Shown: positions 1 through 11,759 of the stretch, one piece after another | Layout: every line of letters begins with the position of its first letter | Position numbering within the stretch: the stretch's first letter is position 1 | NCBI GenBank assembly: GCA_035610365.1 | Contig: CM069432.1 | Location: forward strand, 110,565,529-110,629,528 | Direction: 5' to 3' | DNA length: 64,000 bases | Origin: Aquatica leii | Lineage: Eukaryota > Arthropoda > Insecta > Coleoptera > Lampyridae | The notes under the pieces: model-generated | The model's database searches: none | Told to the model about the DNA's origin: nothing | Seen by the model: only the letters and a program-made list of their open reading frames with translations | Made by a program: the position numbers and the translations under genes

Positions 1-40
1 TCTTCCTTTATTTTAACTTTAGATATATTTAGTTGACAAC

Positions 41-70
41 GTTTCGCTTATAAATTTAAGCTTTATCAAG
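41..70 (-). other. Degenerate hammerhead-like core in PLE 3' region
   Basis: On the minus strand a TTGATAA box is followed by a GCTTA/TAAGC stem and GAAAC, the layout of the hammerhead cores in the other PLE copies here. The usual CTGANGA box has decayed, so it is probably inactive. Confidence 0.35.
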
Positions 71-1096
71 TCTTTATACAATTATCTGCAAAATTCATTA
101 AGATTAACATGTGTAATAATGTAAACAGTTATTATTTTTTTTTATATATAATTTTATCATGATTATATTTATATTATGAGTGTCAATTTGGATTAATTTA
201 ATGAAAAAGTTTTTTTTGTACTTACCAAAATTTTATAAATTTGTGAACTATCAATTAAGTAATTACTGAAAATTTAAAGTTCTAATTTTGTAGTATTTGA
301 TGTTAGTTATATTTTATAGTTAATGTTGTTGTAAATAAATTTCCATATTTAAATATTTCTTTTAATTGAAAAAATTTTTGTTAAAAAGTATTACTTGTGT
401 ATTCTGGTGTCTGTTGATAAGTGTAAAATGTAATGTGAAATTTATTGCGCATGCATTGTGTGTTATTTTCTATTTGATTTAAATGTTTGGGAATAAGTTT
501 TGATTTTGAATGGAAGTAATTATTTATTTTGTGGTTGTATTAATAATTTATTAATTTGTAGTATATTTTACTTAGACTTTGTATGTCATTACGGTAGTTT
601 ATTGAATTTTTGTTGCGTTTTTATTTCTATCATTTCTAGAATTGATCCTTTGAAGTAGTTTTTTCAAAGTGTAGTATTTTTGGATGTTGATAATTGAATG
701 TATGGAGATTTTTATTGAATGTTCAGTTAGAGCAGTATTTGTTTTCCTGATTTAAATGTTGGTTTTTGATACTGTTTTTGTGTTGTTGTATTCTGTTTTT
801 AGTAATTGTTTTGTTTGTCCTATGTATATTGCTGAACAATTTTGGCATGATAATTCGTAAATTAAGTTTGATTTGTAAATAGTTTCTGTACTGTCTTTAA
901 GTTTAGTGAAGATATGTTTTTAAAATATTAGTGTTTTTAAAAATGATTGTGAAATTGTAATTTGTTAAAATTTTTTTAATTTTCAGATAAATTTGGAATG
1001 TATGGTAAACTGATATATTGTTTAATTTGAGTTAAATTGTTATTAAATTCATACCCTAAGCAGTTAGGTTGTAAAACTATGTCCTTATTATTTGGT

Positions 1097-1762
1097 TTAT
1101 TTTTTAAAGTTAATATGTCGTAAACGTGTTTTAATATTTTTGTTAATAAAGTCTATTGGATAGTTATTATTAATAAGTATATTTTTGATTTTATTAAGTT
1201 TTGTGAATGGAATTTTTGATGATAAGGTTATTGCACGATCGACTAGTCCAAAAATAACTGCTTTTTTGTATGATTTAGGTGTGCATGAGTTGTAATGTAT
1301 GTAACGGTCTGTTTTTGTTTTTTTTCTGTACCAATTAGTGTGTATTTTGCCATCAATGTTGTGTATGAGTGTTAAATCTAAAAAGTTTATTTGTTTGTTT
1401 TTTTTCTGTTTCATAAGTGAATTTTAGTAATGGATGAATGTTATTAAATTTTAAAAGTAAGTTTCTGTATAATTTTTTGTGAATAATAATTAATATGTCA
1501 TCAACATATCTTTGATAGAGTGTGATTTCCTTAAATTCTTTAATTATTTCTGCTTCGTGATCACCAATTACTAAGTCAGCAATAGTTGATGAGATGGGTT
1601 GACCCATTGCGAGTCCTTGTGTTTGTGAATAAATTTTATTTTGAAATGTAAATACTGTAGAATTTAGTATTAATTTTATTGCTTTAATAAATTCTGTTTC
1701 AGGAATATTAGTGTATTTTTTTATGTTATTCCAATTTTTTTTAATGGATGCGTTAACTAGTG
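1097..1762 (-). pseudogene. PLE reverse transcriptase fragment
   Basis: Two overlapping minus-strand frames (1353-1762 and 1097-1414) form one RT broken by a frameshift near 1380-1410. Seen: the motif GLAMGQPISSTIADL, the catalytic YVDD box (LYQRYVDDILII), then FLDLTL and NWYRKKTKTDRYIHYNS in the second frame, all characteristic of Penelope RTs. The fingers domain is missing because the copy begins mid-RT at the ADAT2 junction. It would copy PLE RNA at a nicked target with the GIY-YIG nuclease, but this copy is dead. Confidence 0.8.
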
Positions 1763-1867
1763 GACAAAAATACAACCAACAGGTACTTCTTGAGCTTCGA
1801 GAGCTTCATAAGCAAGCTTAAAGGCGGATTCCATGAAATCCTTTTGTACTTGTGATAATTCTAGCAT
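1763..1867 (-). pseudogene. ADAT2: tRNA adenosine deaminase ADAT2, first 35 codons, interrupted by PLE
   Basis: The minus-strand frame starts at the ATG at 1867-1865 and gives FMESAFKLAYEALEAQ followed by EVPVGCIFV, the conserved N-terminal helix and first strand of ADAT2, the catalytic subunit that makes inosine-34 in tRNAs. The catalytic HAE and PCxxC motifs are absent because PLE reverse-transcriptase sequence begins straight after the VGCIFV strand. The ATG overlaps the last codons of SMUG1 (ATGCTAG contains both the start and the SMUG1 TAG), so the two frames look dicistronic. Either the gene is broken by the insertion or this is a partial duplicate; an intact ADAT2 would be expected elsewhere. 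Confidence 0.7.
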
Positions 1868-2686
1868 TGTTTAAAATAAGTCATAAGTTCAAGTTCTTCT
1901 AATTTCTTTGCTGCAGTCGATACCCAATTTTGATTGTTAGCAACTCTAGGACTTGGGTGTAATAAATATAAAACTTTTGTATTTAAAGGATTATTTTTTT
2001 TTAACACTTGAAGAGCTCTTGTTTCGGCAAATTTGCCAACACCCACAACAATTTCTGCTTGTAGAAGTTGTATGATTTCATACAATGTTTTATCACAGAT
2101 TTCTTCCAATTTTCGTTGTGTTTCTCCCTTAATTTCTGTAGGAGTTACATTTAAACCACCATTTTTCATCATTGCAATAGGGCAATAATTATACATATAA
2201 GCATTTTTAAAAAAATTCTCAGGAATAGTGCAAATATTTTTAAACAAACCCCAAATACGTTGTCCACTAATTTCAGAGCGTGAACAATCTAAACCAAGTA
2301 CTTTTCTTTCAGGACATTCTTTTTCAGGTTTTAAAACTTCTTCGTTGATATTAAACCAATCTGTAACTATATTAACCTCGCCGAATGGAATGCCAGTTTG
2401 ACACATGCCCCATGGTCCTGGATTCATTCCAAGAAACAATAACTTTTTTGGACTAGTGCAATATTTACGTGTAAAAGCAGCATGCGGTTTAAATGCATAG
2501 TCCAAAGGATGATAGACATATTCAACTGGTTGTTTAAAATTAAGCTGCTTTAACAACTCATTTAAATCTAATTCAAGTTTTAAGAACGTTTCTGATATGT
2601 TAGTGGGTGAAGTTACGGTCGAGTGTGACTTGACTGATGATGATGTATTACAATTTGTGTATAAAGCTTGGAGTTTTTTCGTATCG
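1861..2686 (-). CDS. SMUG1: Single-strand-selective uracil-DNA glycosylase SMUG1, main exon
   Basis: The frame ends at the TAG at 1863-1861 and covers nearly the whole SMUG1 fold. It begins with the N-terminal ETFLKLELDLNELLKQL helix, then the active-site motif GMNPGPWGMCQTGIPFGE with the water-coordinating Asn, VLGLDCSRSEISGQRIWG, and the DNA-intercalation motif LLHPSPR near the C terminus. SMUG1 removes uracil and 5-hydroxymethyluracil from DNA in the nucleus. The frame stays open upstream of the first conserved residues with no ATG, and a TTTTTATAG acceptor precedes it at 2687; with the strong donor CTG/GTAAGT at 2737 this gives a 51 nt intron. The exon carrying the start codon is not resolved. 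No disabling mutation is seen. Confidence 0.85.
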
Positions 2687-2737
2687 CTATAAAAAGCAAA
2701 ACAAAATATCTTTCTAAAATCGGTAATTGCAACTTAC

Positions 2738-3925
2738 CAGTGTTTTATTTTTTTTCGGTTCTTTTAAATCTTTAATATCTTTAGTTCTTATCGGCAGTTT
2801 ATTGCATATAATAGCTTGAAACTAATAATTTGCTCGTGAGTAGGACCAATATTTAAAATATCTGTAATAATTAAATTATTAAATTCGTTATATTAAATAG
2901 ATATGGGGATTTGTTTATTTTAAGACAACGAATTTAATGGATTAGCATTATTGTAATGTTATTTATAAAATTAAATTACTATTTCAAACCAAAAAAATGT
3001 TTTTATCAAAACCTGAGTAAACCCAAATTCAAAAATGCAAACATGGCAAATTATACAATTAAAAATGAGGTTTAATGTTATAATAAAAAAAATTACTTAC
3101 GTTAAATTCAAATACTTGCTGCAAACAACTTATTGGCATAAAGAAAACTGCGTGTTAGACTAAGGGTGCGAAAATACAAGAATGAAACTATGTATGTACT
3201 GCAACGGGCAGTAAAACTGGGAACGGAACTTGTCCTTGAGTCTTTACTTAAAAGTAGTAAAATACAATTTCAAATGCTTTCTTGTAAATTCCTATTATGT
3301 TTTTTTTTTAAATAATGAGTATTTCTTCTCAAATTGTGCATTATGACTTCTCGTGTAGTTACGGATTATTATATTAATTAGTTTAATCAGAAGGTTCCTA
3401 CAAGGAAAGCTAACTATCTTTCATAGATTTTTTTTATAACTTATATATATATTTATAACAAGAAAGTAATTAATCGATTAATAATTACTTGTCAGGTATA
3501 ACTTAAAAAAATTGAGAAAAACGTGGTTATTTAATGTTTATTTACTTAGAGACAAATCCTTAGCTTTACCGTTATAAGCAGGCAAACTTTCGTAAACCTT
3601 ATAGAATAGAATTATTTAAAATATACCATTGACAAGTTCTAAGTATGCACAAAGTTTATGTTTTTAAAATAACAAAAAAGTTATGGCTGCAATAGTATTT
3701 AAAATGCTTCAACAAGTAATAAATCGGTTAACAATTATAATGATAATAAACCACTTTTAAACAGTATTTATCAAAAAAAATTATTTTTATTAATTTAAGC
3801 AATATAATCAAAAGGTACCTAAGTATAATTGATGCGACCTTTTAAAGCACCTAATATTCAAAATAAGCTAAATTCAACACATTAAGAATATTGACTAAAG
3901 ATTCGATCTAATAATCATCATTAAT
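2738..3925. other. AT-rich region upstream of SMUG1; one possible short exon
   Basis: No firm gene. On the minus strand about 2797-2869 reads openly after a TTATTACAG acceptor (residues ILNIGPTHEQIISFK) and ends in TAA; it looks protein-like but I do not recognise it. It could be a terminal exon of a neighbouring gene or part of a SMUG1 leader. The rest is AT-rich with no feature seen. Confidence 0.3.
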
Positions 3926-3937
3926 AACTATGTATAG
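3926..3937. repeat. Left target-site duplication of the PLE
   Basis: AACTATGTATAG, repeated exactly at 7050-7061 on the other side of the element (the last two bases of the inverted tail overlap the right copy). Confidence 0.85.
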
Positions 3938-3940
3938 AAA

Positions 3941-4150
3941 ATTGAATTATTAGACTCAAAGTCTTTTCCACAAAATATTATATTTTAATTTATTTTATCT
4001 TAAACATGTTTCGACATTATAAAATGTCATCGTCAGTAATTCTACAAATAGTAAAAACATTAAAAATATAGCTAACAAATTATAAAAGAGCATACCTATT
4101 AATATTATTAAATTGACAAATGTCAAAAATAACAAAATTGAAACTATTAA
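3941..4150 (-). repeat. PLE pseudo-LTR, left copy
   Basis: Matches 6771-6980 base for base except one A/G difference (near 3980 versus 6810). It contains the hammerhead-like core at 4009-4036. On the element's strand it lies downstream of the GIY-YIG domain. Confidence 0.88.
4009..4036 (-). ncRNA. Hammerhead ribozyme-like core in left PLE pseudo-LTR
   Basis: Minus strand: CTGACGA, T, a six-base stem GACATT/AATGTC closed by a four-base loop, then GAAAC. This matches the CUGANGA...GAAA core of hammerheads known in Penelope-like elements. One extra base sits between the first box and stem II, as in the other copies here, so self-cleavage is not certain. Confidence 0.55.
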
Positions 4151-4214
4151 TAAACAAACAGCCAGAAATGATAAAAATAAAATAAAATTTAAATATAAAA
4201 ATTGAAAAGTAAAG

Positions 4215-6743
4215 TTAGAATTTAGGATTAAGAAGAGGAGAAGTGCTTATATCGAGAATTTCATTGAGACACGTAGAAGAATTATCATTAGAAAGACGAT
4301 GAATTTCTAAAATTTCAAGATTGTTGAGATAATGGCCTTTATTACAAAAATGAAGAAATTTAATATTAAGATCAGGAGAAAAAGAATGACTAGTAGACAA
4401 AATGTGATTAGCAAAGGCAGAACAGGTATTAGAGATATCAGTATTTAAATTTCTATTAATAAAATAAATATGTTCTTTTATTCTAATTTTGAACTTTCTT
4501 CCAGTTTGGCCGACATAAGAAGAATTACAAGAAGAACACGAAATTTTGTAAACACCAGATTTATCTAAAGAAGAAATAGGATCTTTATTATTAGCAACAT
4601 AAGATTTTAAATTATTATTTGTAGAAAATGAAATAGAAACGTTAAATTGTTTAAACAAATGTTTAAGGAAAAGACAAGAAGGACTGAAATAAGGAATAGA
4701 ACGGTAAATATCATTACTACTGGATTTATTGTATACCAAATTTTTAAATAAATGGCGAAAACGAGTTCTATAAATAACAGTGTTTAAAATTTAAATAGGA
4801 TAACCATTATTATATGCAAGTTGTTTAACAATGTTCAATTCTTTATTAAAACTAGTTATAGAAAGAGGAATAGAATAAAGACGATTAATTAAAGAACGAA
4901 AAGAAGCAATTTTATGATTATACGGATGATTAGAGTGAAAAGGAATTAAGCAATCCGTATAAGTAGGTTTACGATATATTTCAAAATTAAATTTTTCATT
5001 ATCACGTGAAATAAGTAGATCTAAATAAGGAAGAGAATTATTGTTTTCAATTTCGTAAGTAAATTTTATTTTGGGATGAAGTGAATTAATGAAATCGTTA
5101 AATTTACTTAGATCGTCTAAAGAACCATTAAAAAGAACAATACAGTCATCTACATATCTAAACCAAAAAGTAATCATGCTAGAAAAAGAACAATTAGAAA
5201 AAATTTTATTTTCAATATTATTCATAAATATTTCAGCAGCTAGGGGAGAAATGTTTGAGCCCATAGCTAAACCTGATAATTGAGAACAATAATTGTTATT
5301 AAATTTGAAAAAATTTTGCTTGAACACTAAGTCAAGAAGAGAACAAACATCTAAGATTTGGTAAGTCTTTAAAGAACCGTTGGAAAATAGTAGATTACGA
5401 ATGAGAGATACACATTCTTCAGGAGGAATAGAAGGAAAAAGATTAACAACATCAAAAGAAACAAGATAACATGAAGAAGGAAAGGGAACATTTTTAATCT
5501 TAGAAGTCAAATCATAAGAATTTAGAATAGCATATTGATTAGTAAAGTTAGAATAAGTTCTAATTACGTTATTAAGCCAAGGAACAAGTTTAGCTACAGG
5601 AGAATTACAAAAGGACACAACAGGGCGTATTGGGATTGAAGGCTTATGCATTTTTGGAAGACCATAAAGGAGCGGTATAGAAGGATTCATAAGCTTGAAA
5701 TGATAAATGTTACGATTTTCTAGAGAATTAAGAGTTAATTTACAAGACTGAAGGCAAGATATAAAAGAAGAACAAAAAATAGAGATAGGATTTTTAGAAA
5801 ACCTTTTAAAACCACCAGCATCAAGAAAATCATTAACTTTATTAATATAATCTGAACGAGAAAGAATAACAATACAATTTCCTTTATCAGCTTTGGAAAT
5901 AGTTAAATTATTAGATTTAATTTTTGATTTTATCGAAATGCAAGTTTTATAAATCGAATAGAAACTAGGATTAAATTTACCTTTATTTAAAATTTTCTTT
6001 AATTTATTATGAATTTCATACCTAATTCTGTCACTGTCAGGCAAATTTAAAGATTGAATAATATTTTCTGAACTAACTGCTAGAGCTTCGACATGCTTTT
6101 TAGTAATATTAATTGGAAGATTATATTTAAGACCCGAGTTCAACAAATTATGTTCTTCTAAAGTAAAAGTGACATTACTAAGGTTAAGAAGTCTCGAATG
6201 AAAGTTATGTAAAGTATCATTATTATTATTGATATTATGAGAATTGGGATTAAAGGTAAAGATGCAGAAATAGAAATGTTATTATGTGTTGGAAAATAAG
6301 TTTTAGAAGAATATAAAGGAAGCGGCTGACAGTTGCGTAAATTAATTAGTTTCTTACAAAGATTACAATGCATACGATTACCAATAAATAATACGTAATC
6401 TCTAATATTAAAATCTAATGTATCTAATTCACATTTGATGTAACGAAGAAGATAAACTTGATCGAAGAATATAAAGTTTTATGTTTATGTTGTTAAGTTT
6501 TTTGTAGAGTAATTTAATTTCTTCTTTTAGCCAAGTTTTTCTACCATTTTCTAAAGCTTTTCTAGACTGCACAGAATTAATTTTTGATTTTATTGAAACA
6601 AATTTAGGTGTAAGATGCTCTTTTAAACATTTCTGAATAAACCATATCTTCAATAAATTGTGTTTACGATTTACCATTTGCTTCTTAAAGTTTCGGATTA
6701 CAAAATATAGACCAGAATTCTTTATAACGTTAAAGTAATCCAT
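4215..6743 (-). pseudogene. Penelope-like polyprotein (RT plus GIY-YIG), broken
   Basis: Reading on the minus strand from the ATG at 6743: an N-terminal basic, helix-rich region (6743-6429); a short segment starting with a CNLCKKL knuckle (to about 6240); RT (about 6240-4794) with GLAMGSNISPLAAEIF and the catalytic FRYVDDCIVLF box; and a C-terminal GIY-YIG nuclease (4739-4215) with SGVYKISCSSCNSSYVGQTG and the R...H...H pattern. Breaks: frameshifts near 6430 and 6240, and one in-frame TAA at 4793-4791 between RT and nuclease. The total is close to the normal size of about 840 residues. The host lesion count is small, in line with the young pseudo-LTRs. Confidence 0.88.
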
Positions 6744-6791
6744 TCTTAAAGTGGAATATATAGATATAAAATTGAATTATTAGACTCAAAG
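6721..6791. repeat. Left arm of 71 bp inverted repeat in PLE
   Basis: Exact inverse complement of 6981-7051. The arm spans the start codon region of the PLE polyprotein and the first 21 bases of the second pseudo-LTR. The loop between arms is the rest of that pseudo-LTR, so the transcript end could fold into a very stable hairpin. Confidence 0.9.
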
Positions 6792-6980
6792 TCTTTTCCA
6801 CAAAATATTGTATTTTAATTTATTTTATCTTAAACATGTTTCGACATTATAAAATGTCATCGTCAGTAATTCTACAAATAGTAAAAACATTAAAAATATA
6901 GCTAACAAATTATAAAAGAGCATACCTATTAATATTATTAAATTGACAAATGTCAAAAATAACAAAATTGAAACTATTAA
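6771..6980 (-). repeat. PLE pseudo-LTR, right copy
   Basis: Second direct copy of 3941-4150. It lies upstream of the polyprotein start on the element's strand, so it probably supplies the promoter or 5' UTR. Confidence 0.88.
6839..6866 (-). ncRNA. Hammerhead ribozyme-like core in right PLE pseudo-LTR
   Basis: Identical to the core at 4009-4036. Confidence 0.55.
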
Positions 6981-7051
6981 CTTTGAGTCTAATAATTCAA
7001 TTTTATATCTATATATTCCACTTTAAGAATGGATTACTTTAACGTTATAAA
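6981..7051. repeat. Inverted tail of the PLE
   Basis: Exact inverse complement of 6721-6791, placed between the second pseudo-LTR and the right target duplication. Such inverted tails arise in Penelope elements from the tandem or partial-copy insertion mechanism. Confidence 0.88.
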
Positions 7052-7061
7052 CTATGTATAG

Positions 7062-9156
7062 TATAATATTCACGTTTTTTAACAGTATAAAACAATAATA
7101 ATTTGCAAATATTTTATTAAGATCGGTTTTAGACACACATTCCATATTACTCTACCTAAATAAATTTATTGTAGGTTCTATGTTGCTTTACAATGTTTAA
7201 AAACGATAGGTTGTCAATATTATATCTAATTTAATTTTACGTGGTCACTCAACATTGGTTATCTTATATAAATTTAACGTCTATTTTACATGGTTTTACT
7301 ACATTGGGTAATAACAGGCTGCCAATATTGTAACAAGATGGGTTTTAAATAGCCAATATTGGCCAATATTTAAATATCGGAAACAGATCGGAACCATATG
7401 GTTCCAACTTTGTGTGCTACTAGGGTTGTAAAATCTTGTATGAATCTACTTTTTGTAATCTGTACTAGTTTTGGAAAGAAATGTGGCGTGTTAGCATTTA
7501 TATACCAACAATCATCCTTTTGTTACAGATAGTGATGCTGCAAAAAATAATAGCACTATAACTGACTCAATGTATTCTGTCATTATATTGCGAATTGTGA
7601 AAATCATAAATTATTAATATGTCCATCTTTTTTTAATAAGCCTTTGTAATATACATTTTATGCTTTACTTGCATACAATTTAAATCTTTGTGAAACGTAT
7701 TTTATTGAATTACATTTAGAAGACTTGTTGGAGTACCACATTTAAAAAATATTACATTTGGGTATATGTTTGTCAATCAATCTAAATAAACAACCACGAT
7801 ACAAATTTTTTGTACTTACACATGCATTTGGGAGCAATAAACCATTGAACTAAACAAAAAATAGATAAAACTTGATATAAATAATCCTATATTGCAGTGT
7901 AACAATTAAAGATCTGGCTGTGGTTTGCGCAGCAGCAGAAATCATTGACAGAGTTCTAGTATATATAAATGTTTTATTTCTACTTAGTAGTTGTAAATAT
8001 GCTATAGTAAAACTCTGAAGTACATATATGTATTATAGCCAAGTAGTACGACTTATTTATTAAAAATGCAGCATATTTAAATCTTTAAATGTAATTCTAT
8101 ACAAGGTTGTAATGTTTGGGTTACAGACATATATTAAAAACGTATTAATAACACAATAAATTATAATTAATTCTATTCAATAGTTAAATAATTATTTTCT
8201 TTTATGGTATCGTTACAATTATTAAATAATGTCTTAAAGTAATTATAATCGACAAACTGTTTCAACTGTTTTGTTTAAAAAGTAGCAAGATTGTTTCAAA
8301 TGTTATGAGTAACTGTTTCTTTTACAAAAATTCAAATCTAAAGTGCTTTTTTTTTAGATTTCGTAACATCTGCATCATGTAAATATCGTAACTATATATA
8401 CTTTATCAAATGTAAACATTGTTGATTTTTTTTAGTGACTACACAATTCAATTTTAAGAAACCAAAACTATTTTGGTTTTACGAATTAAAATAATTAACT
8501 AAACAAAATATTGACGAAAACGAACTTACTTAGTTTTAATGAAAACTTAACGGTTAGTTGACAGTTTCGTATTGAGGAAATCAATATTACCATTAAATTC
8601 CCAATTAAATTCGAAACAAATTCAATTTCAACATTGACACTATCCATTAATCTATTAACATCTGGATAATACGCTATCCTATATTTTAGTTTAAAACTAG
8701 TTCACTGAATCTGTTGGTTTTGATTTTATTAGATAAAAATAGTGTATTTGCATTACTACACAATTTTGAGATGTATTTTTAACTTTGTACGAACAATTAA
8801 AAGTAACTACTAATAAATAAAAAAAAAATCTTTTTAGTTTAAGCTTTCACCTGACCAAGTTAGTTTTTGCACAAACAAAAATATTCATGTTTATTTTATA
8901 ACGCCGTTCTAGTTTAAAGAAATTGCTTGCTTTTTATTTATTTATTGACTACATTTTAGTAAAAAAGACTTGAGTCTTTGCAGTACATACAGACTTATAA
9001 ATTCAACTTGATTAAATATAATTGCGTTGATTGGCGTTAATAGTCCAAGTTGTGGTCTAATTTCATATGTTTAAACATCTTGGTTAATGCAAACTTATAA
9101 TATACAAATTTAAATGAAAGTTTAACTATAAGTACCCACTTTAAAATACAAAATAA
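7062..9156. other. AT-rich intergenic DNA, nothing recognised
   Basis: No open frame of note, repeat boundary or RNA gene was found in this stretch between the PLE and the first odorant-binding-protein-like gene. Confidence 0.5.
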
Positions 9157-9690
9157 TCACAGTTCATTTAGGTATCGAATTTGTTTGTGTATACAATTTT
9201 GAATATAAACAACTTTTAAACCAACAGTTATAGCTGTAATATTTTTACACTGATCCACAATCTGTTTAGCTTGAATTTTACTTAAATTTATTCCAGGTCC
9301 AGTTTCACCAACTTCACGAATAAGAGCTTTCTTTAACGATTCTTCAATGTTGTTAAAGTTTACTTCACCCGGTTTAGTTAAATATCCATATTCCACCCAA
9401 GAACAAGTAAGAAATGTATTATAAAACGCATTATCAAGTGGAGTCAATCTATAATTTCCAAAAATACTTAATCGATAACGTGATAAACCTGTTACTATTT
9501 GTAAAGGCGCATATTTTTCTGAAATTTGTTCTATTGTGCCCCTTTCCTGAATACAATGTTCGGTTCTTGGATCTAGCGTCATTTTTTGACACGACACCTA
9601 TGTAAAGTGTAAAGTGATATTAAGTGATAAGTATTAACGATGGTTACTTACATGTAATAACAAAACCGAAATCAATAACAGAGTCTTCAT
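9157..9690 (-). CDS. Odorant-binding-protein-like, C-minus type (copy 1)
   Basis: Two exons: 9690-9652 and 9597-9157, with a 54 nt GTAAGT...TACATAG intron. Exon 1 starts MKTLLLISVLLLH, a signal peptide continuing VSCQ into exon 2, so the product is secreted (159 aa in all). The mature part has four spaced cysteines (EHC, LTCSW, DQCK, QNC), like insect OBPs that have lost C2 and C5. The segment after the second cysteine (CSWVEYGYLTKPGEVNFNNIEESL) resembles the OBP C3-helix region. It is paralogous to the gene at 17.5 kb (shared LQIVTGL.RY and IREVG.TGPG.NLS). It would bind small hydrophobic ligands. Family assignment rests on cysteine spacing and fold-like pattern; the ligand is unknown. Confidence 0.68.
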
Positions 9691-10487
9691 TTTTAGCTAT
9701 TATAGATTCTCAAATGAAGTATTTTAGAAATGTAGGTTAAATTAATGACAAGGTTACTGAACATTTAGGTTGTCGCTGATAAAAGCACATAAACATATTT
9801 AAAGCGTCATTATTTCATCTTACAAAAAATAATGTATGTAAATAGGAATTGCGATAACTTATCCGATAATTCAAATATTAAAAATATTAGGAAACTTTTT
9901 ACAACGTTATTTGAATGAAATGTTTATAATCACTTTGACAAATGCAGTACATACTCAATTCAATTCAACATTAAATTCAATTTATTTTATAAGTTAATAA
10001 ACGTATATTTTTCAATCGTGATATGTGAGTCAGAAACAGAAATAACAGAAACCATGTAATCGTCAATGCATACAATTAATCTTCAATATCTAGAACCATT
10101 TTAATGTAGTTATGAGTTTCGTCAAAAAAAAAACTTATTAAAAATATTTATGATTTATTCAAGTTTTTTTTAGTATAAATTTTGTTTATTGTTAATCTAT
10201 GATTTTAAATCTATTTTATTACACTGGGCTGTTCTTTTAACTTTGTTTTTATCTACAACTGACTATTCAATATTCTTTATTATAACTTATTTGTTATAAA
10301 ATATCATGATTTCTAATTTTAATTCTCATCCGCCATCCAGATATAATGTTTTGTTCATAACAACAATGCCTAAACCAATAGTAACTATTATCATTGTTTT
10401 AGACATAAAACTTTCACCATAAAACATATTAAAATATTTTTTTAGGGTAAATGGTGTATTATTTATTTAGAATAATATAATGCGAGC
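9691..10487. other. Intergenic, nothing recognised
   Basis: AT-rich, upstream of the first OBP-like gene. I see no gene; promoter elements cannot be distinguished from the AT-rich background. Confidence 0.45.
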
Positions 10488-10516
10488 TTTCGAACTTGGT
10501 CTAAGTTCTTCGTCAG
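10488..10516 (-). ncRNA. Hammerhead-like core, decayed PLE remnant
   Basis: Minus strand: CTGACGA, A, a perfect six-base stem GAACTT/AAGTTC around a five-base loop, then GAAAG. It has the same architecture as in the PLE pseudo-LTRs at 4.0 and 6.8 kb but a different stem sequence, so it marks a different PLE family. No RT sequence is left next to it. Confidence 0.5.
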
Positions 10517-11759
10517 GCAAAATTAAATTAATTTATTTGACAATTGTAAAGCTAAGGTAACTAAAAACAATAACTATAAGAGACCTAGATAATAAACGCA
10601 AGTTTATTTAGCTACAGCATTTGCTCGAAGGTCTAAAGAAAAACCACAATAAAAACTCTAGACGTAGCTTAAGTATAATTGGTGGACAAATTAAGATTAG
10701 GAAATAACATGGTTACATGACACATGGTTACTTGTATAAATATAAATACATACATTTACCAGTAGGTTTATCTTATTATTTTTAATATTCGAAGTTTCTT
10801 TTTATTTTATTTAATACTATTATTTCCCAGTGCTGATGATCCCCAAAAAGGTAAAACGGCCGTGCTCTGGTTCTCTCTGGTAGTTATCTTTGCAATTTTT
10901 ATGATAAAGTTGTTTTTCACTATATATCTTAGTGGATTGCACACGATGTATTATTCGATACGATTTTCGAATTTTTTCGATTAGCAAATCTAACTACCAA
11001 CATGCTACAACTTCTATAACATTAATTTGTTTAATTTTATACGTGGGCTTATTATCCACGAGATGGCGTTGACCACAACACTTTTATATGTAAAATTTAC
11101 GTTTAAAAAATATTTACAAAATAATAACATTTCATAAACAATTGTAGGTATAAATTTTAAGGTACCTAGATAGTATTGGAATACATTTTAAATAAAAATC
11201 GTAGGTTGGATTGTATATGCGGTAAAAGATTTCTAAAGCTGTCGGCGTTGTGCTATCTGATACTAACTAAAACCAGTCCTATAAAAAATGGTACATAGAA
11301 ACCAATAAAATTTTATTTAATGGGATTCAATACGTTTCTATATAAGTTTCTGTTCTGGTAATTACTCATTTAAAACTATTAAAATATATATAAAGAAATA
11401 CCTATAAAATTAAAATGCTATTTCCTTAGATACCAATAGAAAATTATTGGTTTTTTAAAAGTGAATACTTTTCAATGCAGATAGACCCATTAAAATAAAT
11501 AAAAACCCATATTTCTCTAATAAGTAATTTCCAACAAAAAACTAAATATCAAATAATATTTTTATTGTGAATTCCAAATTAAAACATTTGACTTCGTTAC
11601 CTATTAGGAATTCCTTATTAATTCAAATAAATAGGTCTATGATCAATTATGCTCGTAGTTTTAGTGCAAAATCAGTATATCTACCAACGCGGCTCTGAGT
11701 ACATTTTATCTCCATCACGTAAGTGGACATAGACTAATTTACTTCACTTCAAGCAAAGG
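10517..11759. other. Intergenic with a second hammerhead-like trace
   Basis: At 10833-10857 on the plus strand CTGATGA is followed by CCCC...GG and TAAAACGGCCG, a decayed version of the PLE hammerhead core. Otherwise nothing recognised. Confidence 0.35.

Larger units (their letters stand above)
1..1762 (-). mobile_element. Penelope-like element, 5'-truncated, runs off window edge
   Basis: The minus strand carries the C-terminal half of a PLE polyprotein: reverse transcriptase palm and thumb (1097-1762), then a decayed GIY-YIG endonuclease region at about 640-900 with the pattern LIYELSC..C..IYIGQT. The right boundary is taken at 1762 because the coding sequence of an ADAT2-like gene stops being recognisable there and RT sequence begins immediately. 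The left end is not seen. A hammerhead-like core lies near the left edge. Element type is clear from RT plus GIY-YIG; exact ends are inferred. Confidence 0.8.
3938..7049 (-). mobile_element. Near full-length Penelope-like element with pseudo-LTRs
   Basis: The element is bounded by a 12 bp target-site duplication AACTATGTATAG (3926-3937 and 7050-7061). It has direct repeats of 210 bp at 3941-4150 and 6771-6980, differing at one position by eye. A 71 bp tail at 6981-7051 is the exact inverse complement of 6721-6791. This arrangement of pseudo-LTRs with an inverted tail is classic for Penelope elements. It encodes RT and GIY-YIG domains on the minus strand and carries a hammerhead-like core in each repeat. 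The near-identity of the repeats implies a young insertion. Confidence 0.9.
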
